From assembly GCA_030613025.1 (NCBI GenBank), contig JAUWMT010000011.1, positions 1-62,941 on the forward strand: a stretch of DNA of 62,941 nucleotides. Reading direction: 5' to 3'. Origin of the DNA: Candidatus Cloacimonadota bacterium (lineage in GTDB: Bacteria > Cloacimonadota > Cloacimonadia > JGIOTU-2). The position numbers and the translations under genes are program-made. The notes below the pieces were generated by a model, which searched no databases, was not told the DNA's origin, and was given only the letters and a program-made list of their open reading frames with translations. Of the stretch, positions 35,790 through 44,695 are shown piece by piece (the first letter of the stretch is position 1; each line of letters starts with the position of its first letter).

Positions 35790-35920
35790 TTCTAACAAAT
35801 CATTGGAATCGACCTCCAGGGGCGTCAGTTTTTGAGCTTGGTTCTGCTTCAGGGAGTCGGTTGAAGGACAAGGGTTGTTCTGCATATCGTTCTGGCGGCG
35901 GCTCAATTATGGCGTTAGAA
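35790..35920 (+). other. attC-like recombination site 5 (131 bp), best match
   Basis: The site starts with TTCTAAC and ends with GTTAGAA, perfectly complementary and perfect RYYYAAC and GTTRRRY cores. Inner arms GAATCGACCTCC (35809 on) and GGAGTCGGTTGAAGG partly pair, and CTCAATTATGGCGTTAGAA is a typical right arm. The 131-bp length resembles long chromosomal attC sites. It lies beyond the IS630 insertion and about 130 bp before the stop of the minus-strand DUF1232 gene, so it probably marks the right end of the cassette array. Confidence 0.8.
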
Positions 35921-36047
35921 AATGAAAGAATCGGAAGAATGTCAGGATATCATCAAAGAAGGGGATACCGGATGTATATATAGATTGTAAATAAAAAAGA
36001 GTTGGTTCCGAAAGGGGTCGGCTTTATAATAACAAAGAAATAATTTA

Positions 36048-36965
36048 TTACTCAGAGGTGCATGGTTCTTTATCACGTAATTTATTAACAAGGAAGTGCC
36101 AAATAAGAGCAAATTTATTCCCCAGTAAATTTTCAAGTGCATTAAACCAATCAACTAAATAATCTACAGTAGAAGGACGACCTGGCCAATGTTTAAGAAA
36201 GGTTTCTCTACTCACATAACCACCTTCCATAGACCTATTAATGACGTATAAACAAATAAAAGCATCATCCATGAATGCGATTGGGTGAGGAATGAAGGCT
36301 TCAGGAATGAAATCAATAGGTGAGATCAAATATACAATAGTTAAAACAATTTCAGCCTTTGCTTCCTTAGGGATGTTTTTATCAGCTAAAAGGCGACATG
36401 CATAAATAAAATAATCAGGCAATAGGAAAACGAAATCGAATGTTTTATCATCATATTTATCTTGAAGTAATGAAATATTATCTCTGAGTCTACTATAAAA
36501 TAAATCTGCTTCTTTAACAATGTGTGATATTTGAGAAAATAAACTTTTTTCTTTCTTCATAAAGATTTCAATAATATTAATAAATAATTGATAAAGAGAA
36601 TCCCAGAAACTTTGTTGATTTTCAACGTACAAACGTGAAAATGTGTTTACTAAATATAGGTAGTAGTTTGAATATTCAAAAGGAACAAGAAGTTCATCAT
36701 TATCAGAATTTCTAATGATGTATTCACCATTATCATTTGTGATAGGAACTATATCTCTGCATTCAGATTTCGAGTAATCAATAAGTAAAGGGATTCTATA
36801 TTTGTCAGGGAGTGAGGAAGAGATATTAGAAATAAGACTGTTAATAGAATTGATATTATCTTTAATAAAATTGTTATCAAAGAGAATTGGTTGATATTCT
36901 TTTAAAATCTTTAATTGATTTAAAGCAAATGTTACTTCATCATCTTTTAAATAGACATAACCCAT
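36048..36965 (-). CDS. DUF1232 (YkvA-like) domain protein
   Basis: The 305-residue product has a C-terminal DUF1232 module: EIVLTIVYLISPIDFIPEAF and then PIAFMDDAFICLYVINR, the Y-x-x-S-P-I-D-x-I-P-E signature and a following D-D pair. The N-terminal 180 residues are helical and not recognised. DUF1232 proteins are small membrane-associated or cytoplasmic proteins of unclear role, sometimes next to defence genes. No signal peptide is seen. The gene is on the minus strand outside the cassette region. Confidence 0.8.
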   Translation of the reverse strand: MGYVYLKDDEVTFALNQLKILKEYQPILFDNNFIKDNINSINSLISNISSSLPDKYRIPLLIDYSKSECRDIVPITNDNGEYIIRNSDNDELLVPFEYSNYYLYLVNTFSRLYVENQQSFWDSLYQLFINIIEIFMKKEKSLFSQISHIVKEADLFYSRLRDNISLLQDKYDDKTFDFVFLLPDYFIYACRLLADKNIPKEAKAEIVLTIVYLISPIDFIPEAFIPHPIAFMDDAFICLYVINRSMEGGYVSRETFLKHWPGRPSTVDYLVDWFNALENLLGNKFALIWHFLVNKLRDKEPCTSE

Positions 36966-37175
36966 CAGGTACCACCAAAATTTTATTAAACAATTTATGA
37001 ATAATATAGAATTGTCAAGTAAGTATGAAAATTAAATGACATAAAGTAAGTTGAAAAATTGACAGGAAAGATAAAGTAAGGGTGAAAAAAAGCATGAAAA
37101 GATTTGGAATTGGATTGATTATTTTGGTGGTTTAGTAGAGAAAAGAGAACAACCATAAAAAAGTATTGTTATAAT

Positions 37176-37210
37176 AAAAGCCGATACATCATAAGACGCA
37201 CCGGCTTTTT
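37176..37210 (-). terminator. Terminator downstream of the metallopeptidase remnant
   Basis: The stem AAAAGCCG (37176-37183) and CGGCTTTT (37202-37209) encloses an 18-base loop. On the minus strand the stem runs into T-rich sequence. It lies 21 bp beyond the stop at 37231. The loop is long for a strong terminator. Confidence 0.6.
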
Positions 37211-37230
37211 GATAAATAGGGAGTGGAAGT

Positions 37231-37593
37231 TTAGACTGCTTGATTTACTTTTTTGATTATGCTGTCTGCTGCGGCGATTATTTTTGTGTATCGGATGTCA
37301 TCCAGGATAGTGGAACTTTTTGCGTAGTGGGCGATGTAAGAATCTGATAGGGAATAATCAAGATCCAAGTATGAGCACACCATTGCTTTGACCGATTCGG
37401 CTTCTGTTTCTTTTACTGATTTTGAGAGATTGCATTCAATGCGGTGCAGGATGGAGTGACCAAGTTCATGAAATAAGGTCCTTAGTTTGTCATTCCCGAG
37501 CCCCTCTGTCGGGGCGGAGTTAACGGAGACTGAATCGGGAATCCAGTTTTCTTTAGTGCTTATGATTATAATCAACATAAATCTGTGTCCCAT
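37231..37593 (-). pseudogene. Metallopeptidase remnant (ArdC/ImmA-like) with an in-frame REP element
   Basis: The second half of this 120-codon frame is a zincin-type peptidase fragment: LRTLFHELGHSILHRIE holds an intact H-E-x-x-H, followed by KETEAESVKAMVCSYLDLDY and YIAHYAKSS, the pattern of ArdC-associated or ImmA/IrrE-like proteases. The N-terminal two thirds of such proteins are missing. Codons about 18-36 (WIPDSVSVNSAPTEGLGND) translate the extended REP element at 37491-37543, so the frame stays open through an inserted repeat. The short upstream segment (MGHRFMLIIIIS) is not family-like. It is probably a decayed gene, although the fused small protein could still be made. Confidence 0.7.
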
Positions 37594-37672
37594 TCCCTCT
37601 TGATATTTTCAAGGAAATTGACATCCATTTATGCATACAAAAATTCACATGAAAGAATTCTCAGGATGTAAA

Positions 37673-40600
37673 ATGAGAAAGAAATATGCGATTTTGTTCC
37701 TCTTACTTGTTACAATTTTATTAAACCATTCATTGCTTTATGCAAGGAAGAAATCGAATAAAGATATCAAACCTTATTCTAATGAATTGTATTTTCAGCA
37801 GGATACAGAACCGGTTGAATTCGAGTACACAGGAAATCCTCTTGACTATGCCGGAAAACGGATCGGAATGGATGTGCGCAATTTTGAATTACCCCGTGCT
37901 TATGAAAACTCATACAGATTTGCCTGCAGATTTCCTCTTATCGATTACGTATCCAATCAGCCGCTGTACTTGAAGCAATGGACAGAAGATGTAAGTGAAC
38001 GCTTTCTTGAGATTCATAAGAAAGAGGGAATCAAAGTAACAAATTATGCACTCGAACTTTTGCGTGACACTCAGGAATTTCCTTCCATGAGCATCACTGA
38101 GAATGTAGAATTATTGGATGATTTCAAAGATATGCTGCGAAATCGCTCATTTTCCGTTGAATATCAAAATGCACTTTCGAATCTGGTAGAAAAATATCTC
38201 ATCTCAAAATCTATGATCGTAAAAGCGAAGGAGAATTTGTCATCGGAGGATTTACAATTTTTCAATGACAATCCCGGTTATTTCCTTATTCCGGATGGCG
38301 AGCACATGCCATCAATTACAGGAGATGTCACAACTCATTTTGAGTTTATCGAGCATGCCAGAAAATTCAAGTATCAGTATATGTTCTTTGCTGCAAGGGT
38401 CATGTCCGATGCGATATATGAATATTGGAATGCAACAAAAGATATGGCTGTTTCTGATATTTATACTGAAAGTTCTGCATCAAAGGAACCATTCATTTAC
38501 GTTACAAATTCATTGAGAATAGTCATTCGTGGGGTGGGTGATGACGTATATACGAGGGATGCTCATCTACTTATCGATATTGGCGGAGATGATATATATC
38601 ACAACAATGCAGGCGGATGCAGATCGAGTTTTGAAGAGATTGCAGTGTGTATCGATCACAGCGGCAATGACAGATATAACACACCAAATGACCTTTATGT
38701 GCAGGGCTTCGGTTTCTTGGGATGCGGATTCCTTGTAGATTTCAAGGGCAATGATGTGTATAATGCAAAGCATTTTGCGCAGGGAGCAGGCGTATGCGGA
38801 GTGGGTGTTCTCTGGGATGAATCAGGATTTGATACTTACAACGCTCAGGCGTTTTGCCAGGGAGCAGGCATGTTCGGTCTGGGCATGCTGCTGGATGATA
38901 ATGGCGAAGATCTTTATGATTGCGCAACACTTGGGCAGGGAGGAGCAACAACTCTCGGTATGGGCATTCTGTCAGATTTGAATGGTGATGATCGCTACTA
39001 TCTTGCAATTGATGAGTCAAAAGATAAATTGGGTAATCTTCCCGGTTACGGGCAGGGGGGAGCACTTTCCTTTAGACATTATCCTTGGAAGAAAAAACTC
39101 ACTGCTTATGGCGGTGCCGGTCTGTTATTTGATGCATCGGGTAATGACAGATACTGGACAAAGGGCTGGTGCGATCAAGGCGGCAGTTATATCATGTCAT
39201 TGGGTGCGCTGGTTGATCAATCTGGAAATGATCATTACACAGCAAATACAGGTCAGGGCAGCGGGATTCATATCACAAATTCAATCCTGGTAGATAAAGA
39301 TGGACACGATATTTATGAAGGAGGTTTTCGAACTGGAGGATCAGGCGGTGATCGGTCAACGGGTTTTTTTATAGACTATGCAGGGAATGATATTTATAGA
39401 TCACGAACCTCTTCCTATGGAACAGGTGTCAAACCCATGAGTTATTCTCTTTTTATTGATTACAAAGGCGAGGATACCTATATTTGTGATGAGCCAAAGA
39501 ATGAAATCACCTTCAATAACTGGCAGAGTTTTGGGGGTGTTTGGCCAGAATCAGAACCACATAACTGTCCCTATGCGATCTGCATGGATCTCGATGGAGA
39601 AGACGATTATCAGGTTCGATTTCATAAAAATAATTCAGAAAGATCGAGCTTCGGTCATGGAATATTTCTTGATACCGATTGGAATGGTGGTGATATAATC
39701 GGGGAAATACATAATGAGTTGAAAGAGCAGACTAAACCGGAATTAAGCAGTAAGATCAAGAATTCACAATATTATGACGAAATCAAGGAATTATTATCTC
39801 AAAGCACCTTCATTCATTTTCAGGCAATCGGGAAATTAATACAAGATTCGACAGACATCATACCATATCTTGCTAAAATTCTGAAAACTTCAGAGAACAG
39901 AAATGTAAATCGTGATGTAATGGAGATCATTCATTATTTTCTGGTGAATGAGAAATTATCAGAAACTTCAGAAAAACCAATTATTTCTCTTCTGGATGCA
40001 CCCGACGAAGAGGTTCGTTACATCATAGCTGATGATATTGGTATGTGGGAATTGAAAATAGGGGAAGACGCTTTGCTAAATACTGCGATTATTGATACAT
40101 CAGCAGATGTTAGGTATGCAGCTTTAAAATCACTTATTATTCTAAAATCGATGAAAGGACTTCCCATTGCACGCAGACTTTGTGAGAAGGATCCATCAGA
40201 AAAAGTGCGCAGAATTGCGACTGCCTATTTAGGAGTTGTTGATGATAGCATTGATCCATTTCCTTTGTTGAGTTACATTCTTCAACATGATTCTTCACCA
40301 TCTGTGCGAGTGGAAGCTGCTGAAGTTCTTGGCAAACTGAAAGAAGATAGGGGTGTTCTATTACTTAAAGAAGCATCCAGATCATTTGATGTGTATTTAC
40401 AGCGAGCAGTCGGCAAGAGCCTTGCTGAAATGGGTTATATTGAAGGCATTGAAATTTTGATCGAATCGTTATCTTTTCCTTCTATTGATGCGTTTGAAAA
40501 TTATAATTACAATGTTCCAAATTTCATTGCTATGTATTCGGGATATGATCTGCCTGAATCTGAAAGATACGTTCAGCAAAAGTGGCGAGAGTGGTTTGCA

Positions 40601-41032
40601 GCGAATAAAAACTCGATAGACATTCATAAAAATCTTGAGGTATTGCATGCCTACAATGCGCTAAAAGATTCACTTTCTGATCTTAGCGCTGAAGAGAAAA
40701 TTCCTCAGTATGAAGCTTTTTTATCTGTTCATCCTGACTTTCTTCAAGGGAAAAAGGATATTGCACAAATTCTGAACAGAGTTGCATGGGATATGGTGAC
40801 TGTTCCAAAACAAGATGAGAGATATGATCCAATTCTGGGATTGGAATACGCAAAACGATGTGTCGAACTCGATCCTCAATTGAATTATATTGACACGCTC
40901 GCAGAAGCTTATTATGCAAATGGAGATTATGTTAAAGCCCTTGAAATTTGCAATGATATTTTAATAGAAAACCCTAATGAAAAGATGTTTCTTGAGAGAA
41001 AAAAGCAGTGCGAACAGAAGCTCGGAAATTAA
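37673..41032 (+). CDS. Exported HEAT/TPR protein with glycine-rich tandem repeat
   Basis: The start at 37673 gives MRKKYAILFLLLVTILLNHS, a signal peptide; an upstream ATG at 37631 would add 14 residues. Residues about 295-690 hold a tandem repeat of roughly 28 residues with the pattern D-x-x-G-x-D-x-Y-x-x-x-x-x-x-Q-G-x-G, as in DFKGNDVYNAKHFAQGAGV, DESGFDTYNAQAFCQGAGM and DDNGEDLYDCATLGQGG. This fits a repetitive beta structure, possibly metal-binding through the D-x-D pairs. Residues about 720-960 are HEAT-like helical repeats, and the C-terminus is TPR-like (GLEYAKRCVELDPQL, YANGDYVKALEICNDIL). It lacks a sorting domain. It is followed by signalling genes and may act as a periplasmic scaffold; the function is unknown. 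Confidence 0.85.
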   Translation: MRKKYAILFLLLVTILLNHSLLYARKKSNKDIKPYSNELYFQQDTEPVEFEYTGNPLDYAGKRIGMDVRNFELPRAYENSYRFACRFPLIDYVSNQPLYLKQWTEDVSERFLEIHKKEGIKVTNYALELLRDTQEFPSMSITENVELLDDFKDMLRNRSFSVEYQNALSNLVEKYLISKSMIVKAKENLSSEDLQFFNDNPGYFLIPDGEHMPSITGDVTTHFEFIEHARKFKYQYMFFAARVMSDAIYEYWNATKDMAVSDIYTESSASKEPFIYVTNSLRIVIRGVGDDVYTRDAHLLIDIGGDDIYHNNAGGCRSSFEEIAVCIDHSGNDRYNTPNDLYVQGFGFLGCGFLVDFKGNDVYNAKHFAQGAGVCGVGVLWDESGFDTYNAQAFCQGAGMFGLGMLLDDNGEDLYDCATLGQGGATTLGMGILSDLNGDDRYYLAIDESKDKLGNLPGYGQGGALSFRHYPWKKKLTAYGGAGLLFDASGNDRYWTKGWCDQGGSYIMSLGALVDQSGNDHYTANTGQGSGIHITNSILVDKDGHDIYEGGFRTGGSGGDRSTGFFIDYAGNDIYRSRTSSYGTGVKPMSYSLFIDYKGEDTYICDEPKNEITFNNWQSFGGVWPESEPHNCPYAICMDLDGEDDYQVRFHKNNSERSSFGHGIFLDTDWNGGDIIGEIHNELKEQTKPELSSKIKNSQYYDEIKELLSQSTFIHFQAIGKLIQDSTDIIPYLAKILKTSENRNVNRDVMEIIHYFLVNEKLSETSEKPIISLLDAPDEEVRYIIADDIGMWELKIGEDALLNTAIIDTSADVRYAALKSLIILKSMKGLPIARRLCEKDPSEKVRRIATAYLGVVDDSIDPFPLLSYILQHDSSPSVRVEAAEVLGKLKEDRGVLLLKEASRSFDVYLQRAVGKSLAEMGYIEGIEILIESLSFPSIDAFENYNYNVPNFIAMYSGYDLPESERYVQQKWREWFAANKNSIDIHKNLEVLHAYNALKDSLSDLSAEEKIPQYEAFLSVHPDFLQGKKDIAQILNRVAWDMVTVPKQDERYDPILGLEYAKRCVELDPQLNYIDTLAEAYYANGDYVKALEICNDILIENPNEKMFLERKKQCEQKLGN

Positions 41033-41108
41033 AATTTACCAAGTTATTGACGTAAATATTTTATTTTTTCATTTTTGAAAACAGCATTATTAAATACGAA
41101 GGATGCCT

Positions 41109-42767
41109 ATGGACAAGTTTTATGTTAGTGATTACAAAGAATTTAACAAAGCATTGCAACAATTAAATGAATTGATTGGTAAACAAAGCAAACACATCAA
41201 GCAACTTATTCATATTGGTGAATCGCTTTCAGCAAAAAACAGTCTTGTAAACATTTTTATCTTGATCCTCGATGAAGCAATAGATTATGCAAATGCAGAT
41301 GGTGCAACGATCTATGTAGTCTCAAATGATAAAAAATACCTTGATTTCAAGCTTACTTATAATAAATCGCTTGGTCTTAAAATGGGAAATGTTGATTCAC
41401 CAGTTACATGGCCAAGTATTCCTTTATTTAATAAAGATAATTCCCCAAATATGAACTATATGGTTTCTTACGTATATCATACAAAAGAGAGCAAAATCTT
41501 TGAGGATGTGTACAAGCAAAAACTTTTTGATAATACCGGGACACAAGAATTTGATACACGCAACAAATATCGTTCTGAATCAATGGCAGCTATCCCGTTG
41601 ATAAATCATGAAGATGAGGTGATGGGTGTGATCCAACTTATTAATGCATTGGACTGGGAAGGCAAGGTTATTCCTTTTGGAAAAGATCATATTTTAATGC
41701 TGAATTCACTTGCCTCGCAAGCTGCTATTTCACTTTCCAATACCAGATTAATTGAAAGTCTTGAAGAATTACTTTTACAATTTATCAAATCTATCGCTTC
41801 CGCAATTGATAGAAAATCCAAATACACTGCAGGACATGTCAAACGTGTGGCAACATTAACAGAGGAAATGGGTAAAAAAATTAACGAAGTAAAAAAGGGA
41901 TTTTTCAAAGATATATATTTCAGTAATGAACAATTGAAAGAACTCTCCATGTCAGGATGGATGCACGATGTCGGCAAGATCGTTACGCCGGAACATATTA
42001 TGGATAAATCCACAAAACTCGAGAAGATAATTGATAGAATTGAGATCATTAAAATTCGATGTGATCTGTTGAAACAGGTCATCAAAAAGGATATCAACAA
42101 GATGCGCGCAGATGGCATTTTGACCGAAGAAAAGAAGCAGGAGTTAATTAACATTTCCAAACAAATAGATTATGATATATCTCTTATTGGAAAAATGAAT
42201 TATGGTGTTGAAAAATTCTCAGATGAAAACAAAAAAGAGATTGAGAGAATATATTCTTTTTCCTATGTTTCAGATGGAAAAGAATACAAGATTCTGTCTG
42301 ATGACGAAGTAATGAATCTCAAGATTAGCAGAGGCACCCTTACTGAGGATGAATTTGCCATAATGAAAGATCATGCTCAAGTCACATGGGAGATGCTTTC
42401 TCCTCTTCAATTTCCTAAGAAGTATGAGAATGTGCCTCTTTTTGCTGCTTCACATCATGAAAGATTGAGTGGTAGTGGTTATCCTAACAATCTGCCCGAA
42501 AGCAAGATACCTTTGCAAGCTCGTATAATCGCAGTGGCAGATGTGTTTGAAGCACTCCTGAGCGAACGACCATATAAAAAAGGGAAAAAAGTAAGTGAAG
42601 CTCTCAAAATAATCGCATACATGGCAAAGGATCATGAGCTGGATAAAAATGTCGTAGATCTGCTTCTGGATTCCGGACTATATCTTTCTTTTGCCCGTAA
42701 TATAGTCAAACCGGATCTTTTGGATGAAGTTGATATAAAAGGAATAAAAAAGATATATAGCTCTTAA
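41109..42767 (+). CDS. GAF-HD-GYP cyclic-di-GMP phosphodiesterase
   Basis: The 552-residue protein has an N-terminal GAF sensor domain (residues about 40-215) and a C-terminal HD-GYP phosphodiesterase domain that hydrolyses cyclic-di-GMP. Visible motifs are HVKRVATLTEEMG, the HD pair in SMSGWMHDVGKIV, SHHERLSGSGYP (the H-H-E...GYP signature) and RIIAVADVFEALLSERPYKK. About 100 extra residues lie between the HD motif and the TEDEFAIMKDHAQVTWEML segment, longer than in most HD-GYP proteins. I place the start at ATG 41109, which has AAGGA at good spacing; the ATG at 41103 overlaps that site. It is directly followed by the adenylate cyclase gene with a one-base gap. Confidence 0.93.
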   Translation: MDKFYVSDYKEFNKALQQLNELIGKQSKHIKQLIHIGESLSAKNSLVNIFILILDEAIDYANADGATIYVVSNDKKYLDFKLTYNKSLGLKMGNVDSPVTWPSIPLFNKDNSPNMNYMVSYVYHTKESKIFEDVYKQKLFDNTGTQEFDTRNKYRSESMAAIPLINHEDEVMGVIQLINALDWEGKVIPFGKDHILMLNSLASQAAISLSNTRLIESLEELLLQFIKSIASAIDRKSKYTAGHVKRVATLTEEMGKKINEVKKGFFKDIYFSNEQLKELSMSGWMHDVGKIVTPEHIMDKSTKLEKIIDRIEIIKIRCDLLKQVIKKDINKMRADGILTEEKKQELINISKQIDYDISLIGKMNYGVEKFSDENKKEIERIYSFSYVSDGKEYKILSDDEVMNLKISRGTLTEDEFAIMKDHAQVTWEMLSPLQFPKKYENVPLFAASHHERLSGSGYPNNLPESKIPLQARIIAVADVFEALLSERPYKKGKKVSEALKIIAYMAKDHELDKNVVDLLLDSGLYLSFARNIVKPDLLDEVDIKGIKKIYSS

Positions 42768-42768
42768 T

Positions 42769-44652
42769 ATGAAAAAGTTGATCGCTCTTATTATTATTTT
42801 GTTTGTTGCTATTTCGTCATTATTCGCAGTTTCTGAGGTAGATAGTCTGAAAAAAGCATTATCTCAGGTAACAATAGAGGAACGAATTCCGATTTTAAAT
42901 ACTCTCGCGACAAAATACTGGTATATCGATCCGGATTCAAGTATCTTTTTTGCAAGCATAGCACTCGAACTTGCTCAAACCAGTAAAGATAAGATGCATG
43001 AAGCTGAAGCACATCATAAATTGGGAGGTGCTTATTATTTTCTTAGCGATTATAGTAAAGCACTCGAAAACTATAAAAAATCCCTGCTTATTCGTGAAGA
43101 ACTCAGCGATAATAAGGGAGTTGCAAATATCTCAAATAATATCGGTATGATCTTTCAGGAACTGGGAAATTATGATAAGGCGCTGGATAATTACATGCTG
43201 GCTCTACAATTTTATGAAACATCGAGAGATGAAAAAAGAATCGCTGTAGTACTCAATAATATTGGCACAGTGTATGGGGATCTGAAAAACTACGATAAAG
43301 CATTGCTCTCATATATGCATTCTTTGGAGATCAAACAAAAGCTGGATGATAAAAGCGGCATCGCAAGTACGCTTCATAATATAGGACGGGCTTATCATAA
43401 TTTAAAAGAATACGATAAAGCACTTGAATACTATGAACGAGCAGTGATTTTAAAAAATAAGCTGGATAATCAGTATAGTTTAGCTATGACTTTAAACAAT
43501 ATTGGGAAGGTTTATTCTGAGCAAGAAGATTTCGATAGAGCATTAGCTTTTTTTCAGGAATCCCTTGAAATAGTAAAAGCTATTGGAGATAAATTTGGTG
43601 AAGCCAATACTATGAATAATATTGGTGAAGCATACCTTTCATTAGATGAGTTGGACAAAGCAGAAAATTATCTAAAGCAAGCACTTAAAATTGCATTGGC
43701 AATTGATGCAAAATATATTATTGAAGCAAGCTATCTGTATTTATCAAAACTTTATGATAAGCATGGTAACCATGAATCAGCATTGTATTATCATCAAAAA
43801 ATGTTTGATATAAATCAGAAAATCTTTAATGAGCAAGTACTTGATAAGATAGCAATGCTGCAAACTCGCTACGAGACTGAGAAAAAAGATCAGGAGATAG
43901 AGCTCTTAATAAAAGAGAGAGATATTAAAGAACTGATCATAGGGAAACAGAGAAATTTACGAAATTATCTGATAGTGTTGATATTTCTGGTTATTGTAAT
44001 TGCGATCATAACCTATATTAGTTACCGTCAAAAAAGAAAAGATAATCAAATTATAGCTGAGGAAAAAGCAAAGTCTGACAATCTTTTATTGAATATCTTA
44101 CCTGTGCGAATAGCAAATGACTTGAAAGAAACCGGTAAAACAGAGCCGGAGCTTTTTAAGGAGATAACGGTATATTTTTCTGACATAGTTGGTTTTACAC
44201 ATACCTCATCTCTTCTCTCACCCAAAGAACTTATTGAGGAATTAAATGAGATCTTTACAAACTTTGATGAAATAATTGAAAAATATGAGTGCGAAAGAAT
44301 AAAAACCATTGGTGATGCCTATCTTGCAGTAGGTGGAATGAACAGAAAAAATCCACAGCCCGAGATAAATATTGTCCGTGCAGCGCTTGCACACATTGAA
44401 TACTTAAAGAAAAGAAATAAAACTTCGCCCATAAAATGGCAGATCAGAGTCGGTATCCATACCGGAGATGTGATCGGCGGTGTGGTCGGTATAAAAAAAT
44501 ATATATATGATGTTTTTGGCGATACCATTAATTTGGCTGCCAGAATGGAACAATATTCGGAACCATTAAAAATTAATATTAGCGAAGATACCTATAATTA
44601 TGTAAAAGACAAGACAGTTTCTCATGTATTGAAAGAGACGGTATCGTTGTGA
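42769..44652 (+). CDS. TPR-membrane-adenylate cyclase (class III)
   Basis: The 627-residue protein has a signal peptide (MKKLIALIIILFVAISSLFA), about seven TPR units of 40 residues in residues 70-370 (for example NNIGMIFQELGNYDKALDNY), and one transmembrane segment near residue 410 (LIVLIFLVIVIAIITYISY). The C-terminal class III cyclase domain shows the metal-binding VYFSDIVGFT and TIGDAYLAVGGM, the lysine of ERIKTIGD, and the FGDTINLAARME transition-state motif. This pattern fits ATP use and so cAMP production. The TPR part should face the periplasm, where it could sense protein partners, and the cyclase the cytoplasm. Tight linkage with the HD-GYP gene suggests a shared signalling unit. Confidence 0.94.
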   Translation: MKKLIALIIILFVAISSLFAVSEVDSLKKALSQVTIEERIPILNTLATKYWYIDPDSSIFFASIALELAQTSKDKMHEAEAHHKLGGAYYFLSDYSKALENYKKSLLIREELSDNKGVANISNNIGMIFQELGNYDKALDNYMLALQFYETSRDEKRIAVVLNNIGTVYGDLKNYDKALLSYMHSLEIKQKLDDKSGIASTLHNIGRAYHNLKEYDKALEYYERAVILKNKLDNQYSLAMTLNNIGKVYSEQEDFDRALAFFQESLEIVKAIGDKFGEANTMNNIGEAYLSLDELDKAENYLKQALKIALAIDAKYIIEASYLYLSKLYDKHGNHESALYYHQKMFDINQKIFNEQVLDKIAMLQTRYETEKKDQEIELLIKERDIKELIIGKQRNLRNYLIVLIFLVIVIAIITYISYRQKRKDNQIIAEEKAKSDNLLLNILPVRIANDLKETGKTEPELFKEITVYFSDIVGFTHTSSLLSPKELIEELNEIFTNFDEIIEKYECERIKTIGDAYLAVGGMNRKNPQPEINIVRAALAHIEYLKKRNKTSPIKWQIRVGIHTGDVIGGVVGIKKYIYDVFGDTINLAARMEQYSEPLKINISEDTYNYVKDKTVSHVLKETVSL

Positions 44653-44695
44653 AAGGAAAAGGGATAATAAAAATGTATTTTGTGGAAGGTGTTAT

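Noticed and set aside
37094-37135. 13-codon hydrophobic frame (MKRFGIGLIILVV)
   Set aside because: Too short to support as a gene; it may be a remnant of a signal peptide, but nothing else backs it.
42809-43012. Minus-strand frame inside the adenylate cyclase gene
   Set aside because: It is a shadow of the TPR-coding sequence, with codon use unlike a real gene; the same applies to the other antisense frames in the large secreted-protein genes.
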